DNA from: Jackrogersella multiformis
Taxonomy: Eukaryota > Ascomycota > Sordariomycetes > Xylariales > Hypoxylaceae
Direction: 5' to 3'
Assembly (NCBI GenBank): GCA_902806575.1
Contig: CADCXD010000006.1
Coordinates: forward strand, 372,001-436,000
Length of the DNA stretch: 64,000 nucleotides
Each line of letters starts with the position of its first letter. The first letter of the stretch is position 1. Below, piece after piece: positions 1 through 12,277 of the stretch. A model generated the notes under the pieces. It saw only the letters and a list, made by a program, of their open reading frames with translations. It was not told the origin of the DNA and searched no databases. The translations under genes and the position numbers were made by a program.

Positions 1-1230
1 AGGTATTCTGACGCAATAGCTCCCAGGGTCGATCCCTTCAAACAGACTGTGGCGTGGATAGGATCAAGTCGTTATATCCCTTGCTTCTTGTCGGTGAAAG
101 TTCGCATGGAGTTACATTGGAGATCCTCTAGAAGGATCGTATCCCGCAGATGTGGAAACATTGAAAGTCGGAAAATAGCAGTTGATGAAACACAGCCGTG
201 CTATTCGCCATCCCTGAACTCGGATTACGGCAAAGCTGGACTAGGTACCTACCTAGGTAGGTAAACAATGAGCATCGACGTAAAATCTAAGAACCATTGC
301 TCAGCTTTCTGGGGTAGCTAGGGCGGTAGGTCGGTAAGGCGGACCTATTACTCGTTGCTTTCTGGTCCGAGATCACCAACGCCACCAACTTCAGGTGGCC
401 AACCAGTTAAAAATATCAATCCATGAATACTCAACTCTTTCACCTTGTAAGTCCCACAACCATACGTAATGAGGCATACTTTAAAAGCGTTCGCTTGATC
501 ATACCGAAAATTGACGTTATTCGCTTTTAATATGTCACATCCTCAAATGCATGGTGATAAATTAGATGGCTTCGATCAGGTATCTACCTTAGCAGCTGCC
601 TAGGTACCTAGAGAGTATGAGGTTGTGAGGTTGCGCATAGGTAATTCCCACCGACGCCTTCGGCGGCCAGAGATTCGACCACCAGATCTTAGAAAACATA
701 TCCCATGTCGTGTCACCCTTACTTGTGGCCGATATATTTACCATTAGGACCAATTAGCTCGCTCTTTAATGTTGCAACCGACCCGATTTGGATGCTCAAT
801 GGGACCAGCCAGCTCTACTTTACTGAATTCAGCTGATGAAGTCCACTCCATCTTCGCTAACCAACCAGCTTCACACTCATCCCGTCCGCCACCTCTAAAA
901 TCGGATAGGTACGGCTCGTCTGCATGCAATATTGGAAGTAAATATTGAACATCCCTAAACAGATCGGATTCGTTTGCAAGCTGTCCGTTATGTCCGCCCT
1001 ACTTCCACCTACTACTAATATCATAGTTCTTACATTTATTGATACGCCGGCAGTTAAATGGCGGTCTGGGACTGTCATCGTATATGTAGCTAGCTATGGA
1101 TCTATGATATTACTAGCTTAGGTGTCGTGGAAAATGATACCCCAATAGCCAAGCCACGGTCAATTGACAGCCACCACTTATACGCAATAATGATGAGTCA
1201 CGATCGCCACTCCTTTCCCAGATCACCCAC
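1..1230. other. Intergenic region, no gene recognised
   Basis: No open frame here resembles a known protein; the few short frames lack splice or codon support. It contains two copies of the dispersed CCTAGGTA-type motif (around 241-262 and 598-612). The right end is the 3' flank of the AA9 gene. Confidence 0.5.
241..263. repeat. Dispersed CCTAGGTA-type palindromic motif
   Basis: A run of overlapping TACCTAGGTA-like units, nearly its own reverse complement. Related copies occur near 604, 2422, 7550, 10946, 12505, 13092, 14538, 16080-16140, 16390-16417, 27480, 29682, 33110, 34742, 35010-35116, 35340, 35400, 35645, 37132, 38818, 39525, 43042, 51610-51715, 53565 and 60695. All lie between genes or in an intron (10946). 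Confidence 0.6.
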
Positions 1231-2126
1231 TTAACACTGGATCACGGGAACGTTACCCGGGGCGCTGTACGGCTTTCCGCCGTTGTCGGGCTGGCCGGTC
1301 AGGCCGTAGATGTTGACAACAATGCTCTGGTCATTCTTCTGGTAGGCGCCAGGGAAGCCAACGGTCGAGCTGGGGGAGAACGTGCCGCTCCCGCTGACCT
1401 TGATCTGGGCGCAGGATATGTAGAACTGGGCGCCGTTGGCCGTCTTAGCCGAGTGCAGCGCCAGGATCTCGACGCGCATGAGGTAGTCCCCAGGAGCGAT
1501 GCATTGGGGGAGGTTGAAGTTGACCCAGCCCTGCTGCGCGATCATGTGGTCGACTCCCCACTGCTTGCTCGACGTGTCGAACGTGTCCTCCCAGATCTTG
1601 AACCACTTGAGCCCCGCCTTGCTCGCCGTCGCTGCGTTGTCCACCTTGGCTAGCCACGCCGTGACCGGGCCCTTGTGCGACTTCGCGATCGGGTTGTCCG
1701 GGTCGTTGGGGATTTGCGCACCGCCGATGACATGGCCGAAGTAAGCTCCGAGCTTGTCTCCGGGAGCCACGCTGATGACCTTGTCGGAAGTGGTGCCCTG
1801 CTTCTGGCAGATTATGTCTATGAGGCTTGGGGTTAGTATTTCCTTCCTCCGCGATGCACGACCGGATCGTAGGAGGTATTCTCGGGTACCCCAGAAAGTT
1901 GTAGATATCCTTACCTTGCGATGTCACATCGTAGACGGGGTTATTATCTCTCGGGGCCCGAAGACCAACTAGCGAACCTTGCTTCTGGTCGTTCACTGAG
2001 ACTTCCTGGATACATCATGAGCTATCCATTTCCCTCGAGTCATATTCCGGCAAAGCTTACTTGGAAGATGCAGTGAGCCTCAGCTGTCAAGGCGAATACC
2101 GCAGTCGCGATCAAAGAGAACTTCAT
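1231..2126 (-). CDS. AA9 lytic polysaccharide monooxygenase
   Basis: A secreted copper enzyme family that oxidatively cleaves cellulose or other beta-glucans. Three exons (2061-2126, 1915-2005, 1231-1817) give 247 aa. Residues 1-17 form a signal peptide ending Ala-Glu-Ala, so the mature protein starts at His18, the N-terminal half of the histidine brace. The second brace ligand is His81 in FGHVIGG. His174 (ALHSA), Gln183 and the axial Tyr185 (AQFYISC) complete the usual AA9 active-site set. The start is fixed by the signal peptide, and introns of 55 and 97 bp keep the frame. There is no linker or CBM1: the protein ends soon after the core domain. The second mature residue is Cys, which is uncommon. 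Substrate cannot be told from the sequence. All catalytic residues are present, so I expect it to be functional. Confidence 0.9.
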
Positions 2127-3553
2127 ATTGTCTGGACTAGCTGCGAACCGTGTACGATGTTGCGCGTTGATAATGGGGTGACCAGGTTTGATGCAATGAG
2201 TTCATTTCCAACCTCTAGGGTTCCATCGTTCATGTATATATAGATGATAGGGCGCTTCTTAAGCATCAATACAAACCATGATATGCCGAACAATATAGGG
2301 TAGGGTCAAGCCATGTTGATACTAGTAGCTCTCGCAATTCGATCTCTATAACACAGTAGGACGTATAAGACTTCACCAAGACTAGCAAATCACAATTCAG
2401 AATTTCTCCGGGATCCATTACCTAGGTATGTTAAACCAATGTTCGTCTCTCCAGATGCTAGGCGAAGCCTCTGCGTGTCTGGTGCTCCCGGTGGGACCTG
2501 GGGTATTATAGCCGGCAAAGCCAGAATTCATATCCAGGTTACCGCTGATTGGTTTGGATCTATTAGTGTCGAAATACAAAGGCTCCGAACTACTAATCCT
2601 AGAAGAAGCATAACCGATTGGAAAATTGGTATGGGGATATTTCATTTACCTACCTAGCCTATCTGCAAAGAGAATCCGGGGAGCATGAAGTGAGGACGGG
2701 ACGATAGCCCTGCGATCCGGGCGCCAAGCGAGCTTCCCAGACTATATGACACGACAAATATGAGAGATGACGATATAGTGCGTCTAGGAGAAAAATATTG
2801 GCGCGGCAGGGCAATCAAGGAGCTGGGCGGGCATGCTACAGCTGAACAGGTACCACACGTGGTAAATAAATTGCAGTCATAATATGTCTACCTCTATACA
2901 TACCTACCTGCTGCAGAAAGGGCCGATTCTATTTGGAATTGATATTCTTGCAGTCTCTCGGGATTGATATAATCATGCCAACACCAAGATCGGATTATTT
3001 TAAGCTATTAGAGTGCCTCCCGAGCCCTTGACTAAACTACCTAGATACTCGTACATTATTCGTGTGAACAGGTATTGGCCACCATCTTCCGAGGTCGAAA
3101 CGCCTTCGTGACAAAAAGAAAAGAAATACAAGGTAAAACTATAGGTAACCAACTCCCAACTAGCCTCATTCAAGATTTCAAATGCTTCAATATTGATCAT
3201 AAACCTTGAGAGCAATAATAACCATTAGATTTAAACCCCTTATATTTTCATTGTCCCAACCTCACAGGCTGACTGGTAGTTTACCGATATTTTAGTATTA
3301 GAAATTTAGACGAACTTACTTACTTCATTCGCTGTGATATTACCTGCAGCAAAATCTTACGTTGTCCTTAATGATCTAGGTTGGTCGCCCCTTATTACCC
3401 CTTTTGAGCTGAAATTGCCGACACCCGAAAAGGGGGGAAGCACTGCGATATTAACTTTCACTAATCATGGGTATCGACAACAAGACTACAGATGGTAACG
3501 GACCTGACATATAGCATGTATTCTGTTGAACTTGATGCCTCTTCGCTCTTTTA
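2127..3553. other. Intergenic region between AA9 and GMC genes
   Basis: No credible gene seen. The part next to 2127 is the promoter side of the AA9 gene. One CCTAGGTA motif lies near 2422. Short frames at 2418-2657 and 3000-3215 resemble no family I know. Confidence 0.5.
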
Positions 3554-5516
3554 CTAACCTGCCCTGATAAGATCAGCAGCTCTCTCGGCAACCGCATAGA
3601 CAGAGCTCTGAATATTTCCTCTCGGAATCAGCGGGAAGATGCTGGCATCGACGATTCTCAAGTCATCCACCCCATATACTCTTAGTTTCGAGTCAACCAC
3701 GCCGCCAGACTCCCGAGGCATCATGGCAGCTGTTCCGCACACATGATAATGCGGTGTGTATGTCTTCTTAACCGCTTCCTTAGCTTGATCTAACGTATCA
3801 ACCCTCTGCCCGTCGTTGTGCAGACGCCGCCCGCCGTCCTTGAAGAGCTCTCGCATCGGCTGGGTGTCGCGGATTTTCTCGAGAAGCAGTACATGCTGCG
3901 CGTGCAACTCAATGTCTAGCGGGTGGGACATAGCGCGCGGGTCGACAACAGGAGGTGAGCACGGGTCGCCTGATTGCACGTGTACTGATCCGCGGCTAAA
4001 GGGGTGGTTGAGAACAGCCACGACGGACGCGTAGAAGCCTTCCCTGCCGAGGCTGAAGATATGGGAAGGGTTATCCCCAGGGAAAGGGTTGAGCTGAAAG
4101 GGCGCAAGCGTAAACTGTGCCGAGCAGTCACCAGGGGAGCAGATCTGCTCGCGGAGGACCCTGGGCTCGGCTTCGGCTTGGTCGAGGTCTGTCAGCAGCT
4201 GGCTGATAGATACGGGTGTGAGATCTTGGTTCTGGAGCGGGAAAAAGGCCGACGCGAGCGCGTTGACAGACAGGGGGCCTGCCCTGGCCTCCTGATAAGC
4301 ACCCATGACCGCTTCGACGACGCTTGGGTTGCGCATCTGATCGCCCGACGTCATTGGCTCGGCTACTTCCCAGGAGAACGGCACGAAGCCGTGATCCTGG
4401 AGGTTTTCGCCTACGTTTGGATTGTCCACAAGGCAGCCAATCCCATGCTTCGTAAGTAAGTCCCTATTACCAATCCCTGAAAGCTCCAGCAGTTGAGGCG
4501 TCTTGACCGCGCCGGCGGCTAGAATCACCTCACGCGTAGCAGAGATGTGTCGCCTCTGGCCGTGTTTCCCAACGAATGTGACACCAGTGGCCCGAGTTTT
4601 GGTAATGCCACCGGTCGGCTGGGTCAACAAAATCTTCTCGACGAGCGCCTCCGTGATGACGCGAAGGTTTTGTCGCAGGGCAATGCTGTCAGAAAAGTAG
4701 GCATTTCCAGCATGACTCCTCTCTCGAGTTGTGGGATGAAGCGTGGCAGCACTGTTAAAAGCCCCAATGGACATGCCAGCAATAGGATCGCCATCGATGG
4801 GCTTGCATAAAGCAGACCAGGCTTGCGACCAGGCATATGTAAAGGGAGAAAAGCCTTCCTCGCTACCATAGGAGATTTGGATAGGCCCGTCTGTCCCGTG
4901 AGCGCCGTTTAAGTAATCAAGCATGAACTCTTTTTTGAGCTTTGGCTGGGGCTCGGTGAATGTGTGAAATTTGCGGAAGTAACTTTCCATGGTTTCCCAT
5001 CCCCAGCCTGGGTTTCCCAAATTTTCCCATGAGTTGAAGCCAGATCTCGACGGGTAGACAACCATCCCCAGGTTTATACTTAAAGCCGAGTCGGGTTAGC
5101 TAGCCTAACACATTAAAAACGCAGAAGTATTCTCGTATAATTACGCAGAAGATCCACCTAGAGTTTTACCCAAAGGCTGCGCCAGCCTGCGGTTATAAAG
5201 CTCGACCTATTAATCATTTTAGTTATAGACCTGTTCGAAGACCACAGACTCAACAAGTACCATAGGTACATACCTGTGGTTCTGTAGTGATACACCAATC
5301 ATAGTCCGGGTCAAAATACGTCGCAGGGCAAAGGCCTTGGGTAGAAATCTTTGGGTCTTTTAGACGGTTCGCGCCCGCTTCGACGACCAAGACGCGGATA
5401 TCTTCATCTTCGGTCAGTCTCGAAGCAACCACAAGTCCGGATGTTCCACCTCCAACCACGACGTAGTCATATTCTACCGCTAGGTCGGCAGTGGAGGCGG
5501 TGTCGACAGTAGACAT
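3554..5516 (-). CDS. GMC-family FAD oxidoreductase
   Basis: A glucose-methanol-choline oxidoreductase: a flavoenzyme that oxidises an alcohol, substrate unknown. Three exons (5274-5516, 5145-5206, 3554-5078) give 609 aa, normal for the family. The N-terminus has the FAD-binding VVVGGGTSG at residues 19-27. The GMC signature GGSSAIN (98-104) is split by an intron inside the Ala codon; without that short second exon the signature would look lost. C-terminal catalytic positions are His547 (HYHVCGTA) and Asn590 (PRGN). The usual Pro-Arg-Gly-Lys before the signature reads Pro-Leu-Gly-Lys. No signal peptide is seen, so a cytosolic location is likely and it is not an obvious partner of the neighbouring secreted LPMO. 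It could be called choline-dehydrogenase-like, but the substrate is not supported. Confidence 0.88.
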
Positions 5517-5934
5517 GATTTATTGACACGGAAATAATGAAGAAATAGGAGAGTGAGATGATGTAAGAATATGGAATAGAGATGACAAATCGCGATCCTG
5601 CGCATCTTACTAACCTAGAGCAAGACGGGGTTAAGTACAATACAGTTACAGTTAAAAAATATTACGAGATTTAAACCACTCAGCTTTTACATATTAACGA
5701 CAGATTTTCTTTAAATATTCTTAAAAGCTCTTATCATTTATAATTAACTTGCGACTTGTCTCATTGTGTAAATTTACCTAATTAATAGATAGGGTTTTTT
5801 AATTTCTTTAATTCTTTTTTTATAAAATCGTAGTTTGGTATAAATCGGTTGCGCCGTCAGATGCGAAACTAGATTGGTTGTTTCGGCTTACGTGTACCCA
5901 GTCCGAAGCTAGACGTTCATTTCCACCTTTTCGG
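5517..5934. other. A+T-rich spacer, possibly RIP-affected
   Basis: The stretch 5640-5870 is much richer in A+T and TA dinucleotides than its neighbours, like a small, old RIP-mutated remnant. No coding signal is visible. It separates the GMC promoter from the decayed P450. Confidence 0.4.
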
Positions 5935-6450
5935 TTAGGATTTCAATGTCAAACGGAGTGAGGAACAGGAACGTGGTGTAGAGAATCTTGCGTTTGGCCA
6001 AGTCCGATCAGGGGAAGCCTTGTGGCCGCCCCCATAGGGGATCCAAGCGCCGTCGAGGCCGTCGATAGAAAAATAATGGCTTATCTTTGTCGTAGCTGGC
6101 TTTAGGTGCCGGCCGCGCGTATACTGACGACTGCGGGATGTCGTCTTTGGCAACCCCAACCCCGCTCCGATGGGAATCCTTTAGGATCGGTCAGAAAACG
6201 CTTGGCCCAGAAGGAATCTACGGGGAACACTCCGCTGCGTGTGTTTCTAGAAGCGCTCATCCATATGAGATGCGTATGTACGTGCTGACCATGCATACGT
6301 AGTACTCGGTTCTTAGGCAGCCACCAGGAAGCGAGCTGAGCTCGACGTCGCTGTGGGGTGAACAGTGCGTGATCGAGACCTGCGTTTGCAGCTGAAGTGT
6401 TTCGGCGTAGATAGACGACGGCGATGGCTTGTGGAGCAAGCACATCTTCC
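5935..6450 (-). pseudogene. Decayed cytochrome P450 C-terminal remnant
   Basis: Pieces of a P450 are readable in order but in different frames. A helix-K-like stretch with IYAETL lies near 6390-6410, then SFWAKRFLTDP near 6190-6230, then a heme-loop WIPYGGGHKA near 6005-6040. The heme loop reads GGGHKASPDR where a P450 needs Cys and Gly (xCPGR), so the heme-binding cysteine is gone. A one-base loss after this loop shifts the frame. I found no N-terminal half upstream. It is unrelated in sequence to the intact P450 at 8040-9993, whose heme loop is FGYGRHSCPGR. Known: these motifs are diagnostic of P450s. Inferred: this is a non-functional fragment left by an old duplication or gene loss. Confidence 0.62.
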
Positions 6451-8039
6451 CCTGTCGACGTCCTAGCCCTAGCTTTCCGCATCTACAGCGTCAGTCCGGC
6501 CGGCCCTTACGCGAGCCCGCAGCTCAACATCTCGAAGTTGTCTCCCCCAGCTCAGCACCGCTTTGCCATCGTCGGAATCCACCAACATTCCATTTTTTGT
6601 ATAATATAAGAGAGCAACGTGGTTCAGGACGTTCCAGGTTCTCTCGCTAGTGTATAGCTCTTTATCTCCATCGTTAGTTCTGATGCTCCTTTCATGATGT
6701 CGCTACCCAAGCACTCGATATAGACGCCCAGGTTAGGTACTAAGGTTAGGGCTGACAATTTTCTTAATAGTATATTCCTACGCTTACCTAAATTTAATCT
6801 GAACTACATTGTCTTGGTTACTGACTGCGCCGTTGTCTTTCGTCTCGGTTACTGACTGCGCCTTAGTTCCAAGGAACTACATACCAACAAGTAATTTGAC
6901 TTAGCGGGACTTTAGTGTGAAATAAACTGGTACTTTTATAGGTATCAATGCTTATCACCGATGTTAGCAAGCATATCTCGTGATGACTTCCGTAATATAA
7001 TAATGATGAAGGATGAAGGCAATGAGTACACGTTGGCCCTTATTGCTCCGGGATGACGCTCTAGCGAATGAAGCAGAGATGGTCTTCATCATGTGCAACC
7101 GTTGAATCATTCTCTGTGATGTATGAATACACTACCGGCTTGATCCTTGTACATGCAATATCATATCTGACGATGGTTCACCACTGCTTTACTTTCGCAG
7201 GATCCCTTAAGGTGGACTCTATGCTAGCGGAGAATATATGTACATACATGGGCCAAGGTTGCAATCACAACGTTGGGAATTTAAGACAATTTATATAGGT
7301 ACCTATAGATGGCTGAGAACTTTTCGGCTCTTCAGAGAGCCGTGTTCCATCCCAGCTTGTGCATGATAGGCGTCAGACTACACTACATTAGTGTATGCGC
7401 CCTCGGTGATCACGACACTGTCTTGCACTGTGAGGCAGACTATCCCCTGGATTACCTACCTGACTGCCCGTTGGTACCTAGATAGAAACAATTAACACGT
7501 GTTACTATAGTACAGCTGTTGATTAGAAGGTAATTAAGGGATAGCTACCTAGGTAGATACCTATACAGTGTAAATCAGTTTTATATCACGGAGGGTGTTT
7601 GCTAAACAATACCTACCTGCCTATCTAGCCCCTGTCATCGTCTATAGCAAATCAAGCATGACTCTGTAATTGTGGCCTAAACTAATCTACCCGTGCCGCG
7701 CGCAAGGGGGACAACTTCCTTGGTCGTGAGTCCGATGGTCAGACTGATTTAGTCGCTCTGGATTCGCTGGATTCCTATGAATTAACAACAATAATCTTGG
7801 GAAAGCTGAAACTGGTACTTACCTGTATTCGTTTTCGTATCTGTATCTTTCGTATGGCGAATCATAGCTGGCTAGGGTCAGATGCATTCCATATTATATC
7901 ATTGGGCGGCTGTAGACTACATAACCCACACACCGCTCGCTGGCATTGCGGCGTTAAGTCTTCCCTCAAGTCTTTCCTTGAGTAATCTTTACAGACGTAC
8001 CTACAGTTCATACGTAGGTAACAGCAGCAGGTGCTCACG
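6451..8039. other. Intergenic region upstream of the P450
   Basis: No gene recognised. Several short frames (such as 7068-7298 and 7797-7985) lack similarity I can name. A CCTAGGTA-type motif lies near 7545-7565. The right end is the promoter side of the P450 at 8040. Confidence 0.45.
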
Positions 8040-9993
8040 ATGGATGTGATCACGAACGTAATCGGCGAGCGAGGACCGGTCCTGGCATCTATCATCGTGA
8101 TCCTCGCCATCGCATTCCTCGCGCCTCTATTATTCGGAAGTAGTGACGCGACGGACATACCACTTATAGGCCGAGAATATGGGAGCGAAGAGAAGCGCAG
8201 GAAAGCTTTCATCACGAACGGCTTGGACTTCTACAGGAAAGGATACAACCTATTTAGGTCCAAGGCGTTCAGGTTGACCTCACTAGATGGTATAAACCCA
8301 AACACTGCTCCCTAGCAGACAAAACTCTGGTGGACAGAAGGAATATGCTAATATTGCCGAATAGGTGACCGTATCATCATACCCCGGAATCTCCTGGAGG
8401 AAGTGAGACAGCTTCCGGAAGATGTCATCAGCATCGCCAAGGCATTTGAGATTGTACGAACTGCGTACGTCCTCGAGTACTATATAATTACACGCACTAA
8501 CGCGACGTAGCTGAACGAGCAAAAGCACCTTGAAATGAACGACCCGAAAATAACGGAATTTCTCGTGCACATCATCCGAGGCGACCTCACTCGTAGTTTG
8601 GGTAAGCCAGTCCGCACCTTGCGTTCTCTGCCGGAGTGCTTCACGTGTTTAGAATGTAACTAAGTCAGCATCAAGTGCGAATTAGCCCGTGGCTCTCGGG
8701 CGAGACGACGCGCACGATCAGCCAGGAACTGCCGCCGTGCGATGACGGCTGGGCGCCCGTGGTGGCGTACCAGACACTGCTGCGCATCGTAGCCACCGTC
8801 TCGGGCGCCATATTCATCGGGCCCGAGCTGTGCCGGTCGGAGGAATACCTAAGGGCCAGCATCGGGTACACGCTGGACTTCGTGAACGCGGTCAGCAAGC
8901 TCAAGCAGTGGCATCGCCGGTGGCGGTGGATCGGCCGGTACTTCACGCCCGAGGTGGACAAGCTGCTGTCGGAGCGCAAGAAGGCGCATGCTTTCCTCCA
9001 GCCCGAGATCGAGCGGCGGCGCAAGGCCAAGGCCGCGGGCGAGGACGTGCCTGACGATGCTCTGCAGTGGATGTTGAACAAGGCCGATGAGTTCGGGGTG
9101 AGCGATAGTCAGCTCGCCGAGTCGCAGCTGAACATGAGCATGGCCGCTATTCACACCACGACGTTAACGGTTACCATGACGTAGGATCTCTTTCTCTTTC
9201 CCTTTCCTTTCTAGACGTTGCCCTTGGAGAAGCCCGCACTAACCAGATTTTCTCGATAGCCTCTACGACCTCGTAGTGAGACCCGACGTGGTCGAAGAAC
9301 TACGGAAGGAGATCAAGTCGGTGCTCGCCGCGAACGGCGGCGTCATGACACACCACGCGCTCTTCGAGATGAAGCTCCTGGACAGCGTCATGAAGGAGTC
9401 CCAGCGGGTCAACCCGGGAAGCGTGGTCCGATTTCAGCGCTACGTCGCCAAGCCCGTGACCCTGAGCGACGGCACCCGCCTGCCCGCCGGCTCCTTGATC
9501 GAGGCGTCGCACGCTCTGACAGTTCAGGACCCAGAAGTATACCGCAACCCGGAGGTAAGAACCAAAAACTTGACACGTCACATCGCCCCCTACCAGCTTT
9601 CCCCCCCCTCCCCGGCCCCCTTCCCTTACCTTAAAAGCGCAGCACCGACGCTAACACCCCATGCCCCGACAGAAATTCGACCCGCGGCGGTTCCTGGACC
9701 TGCGCAACGGCACGTCGGAGGACCTGCTCCAGTACAAGAACAAGGAGCAGCACCAGTTCGTGACGGTGACCAAGGACTTCATGCACTTCGGGTACGGGCG
9801 GCACTCGTGCCCGGGGCGGTTCTTCGCGGCGCAGGAGATCAAGCTCATCCTGGCGCACATCCTGCTCGACTACGACATCCGCATGCCCGACGGCCTGACC
9901 GAACGCTACGCCAACCTCAAGATGGGCACCGACGCCTTCCCCGACCCCACCAAGGAGATACTTATTAGGAGGGTCAAGGATACGGCTAGGTAG
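8040..9993 (+). CDS. Cytochrome P450 monooxygenase
   Basis: A membrane-anchored heme-thiolate monooxygenase. Six exons (8040-8289, 8365-8453, 8511-8601, 8676-9180, 9260-9554, 9673-9993) give 516 aa with all phases matching. A hydrophobic anchor lies at about residues 14-36. The I-helix region reads AAIHTTT, the ExxR motif is Glu358-Arg361 (ESQR), and the heme loop is FGYGRHSCPGRFF with Cys456 as the ligand. The ATG at 8040 was chosen because it directly precedes the anchor. The overall pattern recalls fungal P450s of the ent-kaurene-oxidase/CYP503 type, but family assignment needs alignment. It is convergent with the MFS transporter, with 226 bp between stop codons. The substrate is unknown. 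No defect is seen. Confidence 0.88.
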
Positions 9994-10198
9994 GGGTGTA
10001 TGATGTATGTAGATAGATGGTGGAGGGTGTTGGCTGTGTTGTTGACAGAATTGTATATCAAGATACCTTATTATACTTTAGATGTGATGCCAATATACCT
10101 ACTTCTCATAATGCCTAAACCATGCCACAATTCAGAACGGTGCTAGACATTCGTAAAGCAGAATCAGATGTTTGGAACAGACATCCTTACTTACATGA

Positions 10199-10222
10199 CC
10201 ATCATCATCATCATCATCATCA
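10199..10222. repeat. (CAT)n microsatellite at the MFS 3' end
   Basis: About seven CAT units run up to and touch the stop codon of the MFS gene on the minus strand. Length changes here would alter the 3' UTR but not the protein. Confidence 0.8.
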
Positions 10223-12277
10223 AGGTTTCCACCTCCAGCCGGGGTGCTTCCACTCAAGACACTCGATCTCCGCCTGCGTCAACCCCTCCAGCTCCTTGCC
10301 GACATCTAGCCGGTCGCGCTTCTTATTATCGGCCTTCATCCAGACCAGCGCTACCCACGCGACGATAAGCAGCATGCTCGAGGCCGCCAGATTTATTCCG
10401 TTGCCGATAGGATAATCGGGCCCGTCCCAGCTAAGGTAGCTCCAAGTGGCGACCAGGCCGCCGATATTACCGAGCATCATGTTGGTAGCGAGGCTCATGC
10501 TCCGCGCCGAGTCGCTGATGACCTGGGCCGAGGCCTGGGCGTTGGCCAGGGAGCCCACGGCGAAGGTGCTGATGGCGGTGAAGAAGGTGGCCGCGTACCG
10601 CACCTTGGGGTCGGTGCTGGCGAGGAACATGATGTAGCCCATCATCGTCAGCGGCGCGGTGAGGATTATGAAGATCTGCCGCTTGTCCGTGCGCCAGCTC
10701 ATCAGCGGGATCAAGACCTCGAATACGGCGCCGACGACGTACGGCGGCACCGTATATAGCTGCTTCTGGACTGTGCTATAGCTGGGGTAGATGCTTGCCA
10801 CGATGGTGGGCGCGAAGACGGCTAGGCCCTGGACGGTAATGCTGAGGCACTTTAAGTCAGTGACCATGGCTAATCGAGAAAGGAGGAGAGTCTCAAGGAT
10901 ATTCGCTACGAGCTCATTATAATTTCCGAAGATCATTTGAAGGGTACCTAGGTAGGATTGTAATTCACTCACTTATTAAACAAGAAAATGAAGGCTGTCG
11001 CTATTACAGCCGGGTTCCAGAAGCCTAGCCAGACCTTCTTGCGGTTTGTCTGGTCGAGCACGGTAGTCTGCGCCAGGAGCTCGGACTTGACACGGGCGAT
11101 GGCCAGAGTCTTTTCTTCCTCGGTGAGCCACCGCGCCGTCTCGGGGCGGTCGGTTAATGTGAAGAGGGCGATTAGCGACAGCCCCATCGTGATGATCCCT
11201 TCGACCAAGAAAACCATGCGCCATGCACGAACATCGCCGATGCTGGATAAGCTTAAGATGCTACGTAATTTATAAGTTAGCTATCGCGGTTTTCATGTAG
11301 ATCTCGAGGGTATTCTTGAATCCCGTGCATATATAGCGTTAGGTGAGAGTGAAATCCGAAGATACGAAGCGAAGTCTTTTCTAGATTTTCTGTACTCCTT
11401 TTTCTGTTTTTCTGTTTTTCTGTTTTTTTTTTCTTTTTTCCCTCTCACTTTTTCTTCGCACAAAAGAAAAGGAGGGTTTGATAAGTAATAAAAGAATCTG
11501 ACGAACCCCGAGGCAAGTAATCCTCCGAACGCTCCGGCCAGCGGTGCCATGACAACGAACAGGGAGATGCGGAAGACCAGTTCGGACCGGCGATACCACC
11601 GCGAAAGGTAGTAAGCAATGCCGGGCATCATGCCGGACTCGAAGGCGCCAAGAAGGAGACGCACGCCGCAGGCGGCCGGCAGGGAGCGAACGAACGCCAT
11701 GCCCAGCGAGCAGACGCCGAAGCTGAAGGATAGAAAGGGGATAAACCAGCCCGGACCGATCCACTTGCAAGCTAGGTTGGACGGGACCTCGAAGACAATA
11801 TATGAGACGAAGAAAATGGATAGGAGCATGTTATAATCATTGCCCGTCATGCCTAAGTCTTTTTCGAGCCCGGCCAGCCTCGCGTTGCCTAAGGCTAGTT
11901 AGCATAATTGAAGAAGATCGACCTAGACTATATAGAATCATAAGCAATGACATACCGATATTTGAGCGGTCGATGAAGCAGAAGAGGTACAAGAGAGATA
12001 CCGTCGGAACAACCATCATGTCAATTTTATTCCGAAGCTTTCTCTCGGCCAGTCTATCAAACTCGAGGATAGGAGCGCCATAGCTATGATGAATCGTGAT
12101 CTATTTAGTATTCGTTTTGAACCCGGTAAGATCTGGGATTTCTCACCTGTCCGTCGCGGCGAATCCTTCCTCGGCAGCGAGATGAGCATCTTTCTCACCT
12201 TGTCGTTCATGGGTCGAGGATACCGGACGAGGCTCTTTCCCATCGGAAGAGCTTTTTATTCCATCGGACGTCGTCAT
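10220..12277 (-). CDS. MFS transporter, Dal5/anion:cation symporter type
   Basis: A plasma-membrane transporter of the major facilitator superfamily, most like the fungal Dal5 (allantoate/vitamin permease) group. Five exons (12147-12277, 11956-12083, 11507-11888, 10973-11260, 10220-10841) give 516 aa. Recognisable features are LYLFCFIDRSNIG in TM1, a hydrophilic N-tail of about 45 residues, LLLGAFESGMMPG in the N-half, a WRMVFLVEG stretch before TM6, and about twelve hydrophobic segments. The donor at 11505-11506 (GTTCGT) is weak but gives the only in-frame join. That intron (11261-11506) is unusually long and contains a T-rich TTTTCTG repeat. Intron four (10842-10972) contains a CCTAGGTA motif. 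The substrate cannot be told; small organic anions or vitamins are usual for the group. Confidence 0.85.

Noticed and set aside
1231..5516. AA9 LPMO and GMC oxidoreductase as an electron-transfer or peroxide-supply pair
   Set aside because: The GMC protein has no signal peptide and so is probably intracellular, while the LPMO is secreted; being neighbours on one strand is not enough.
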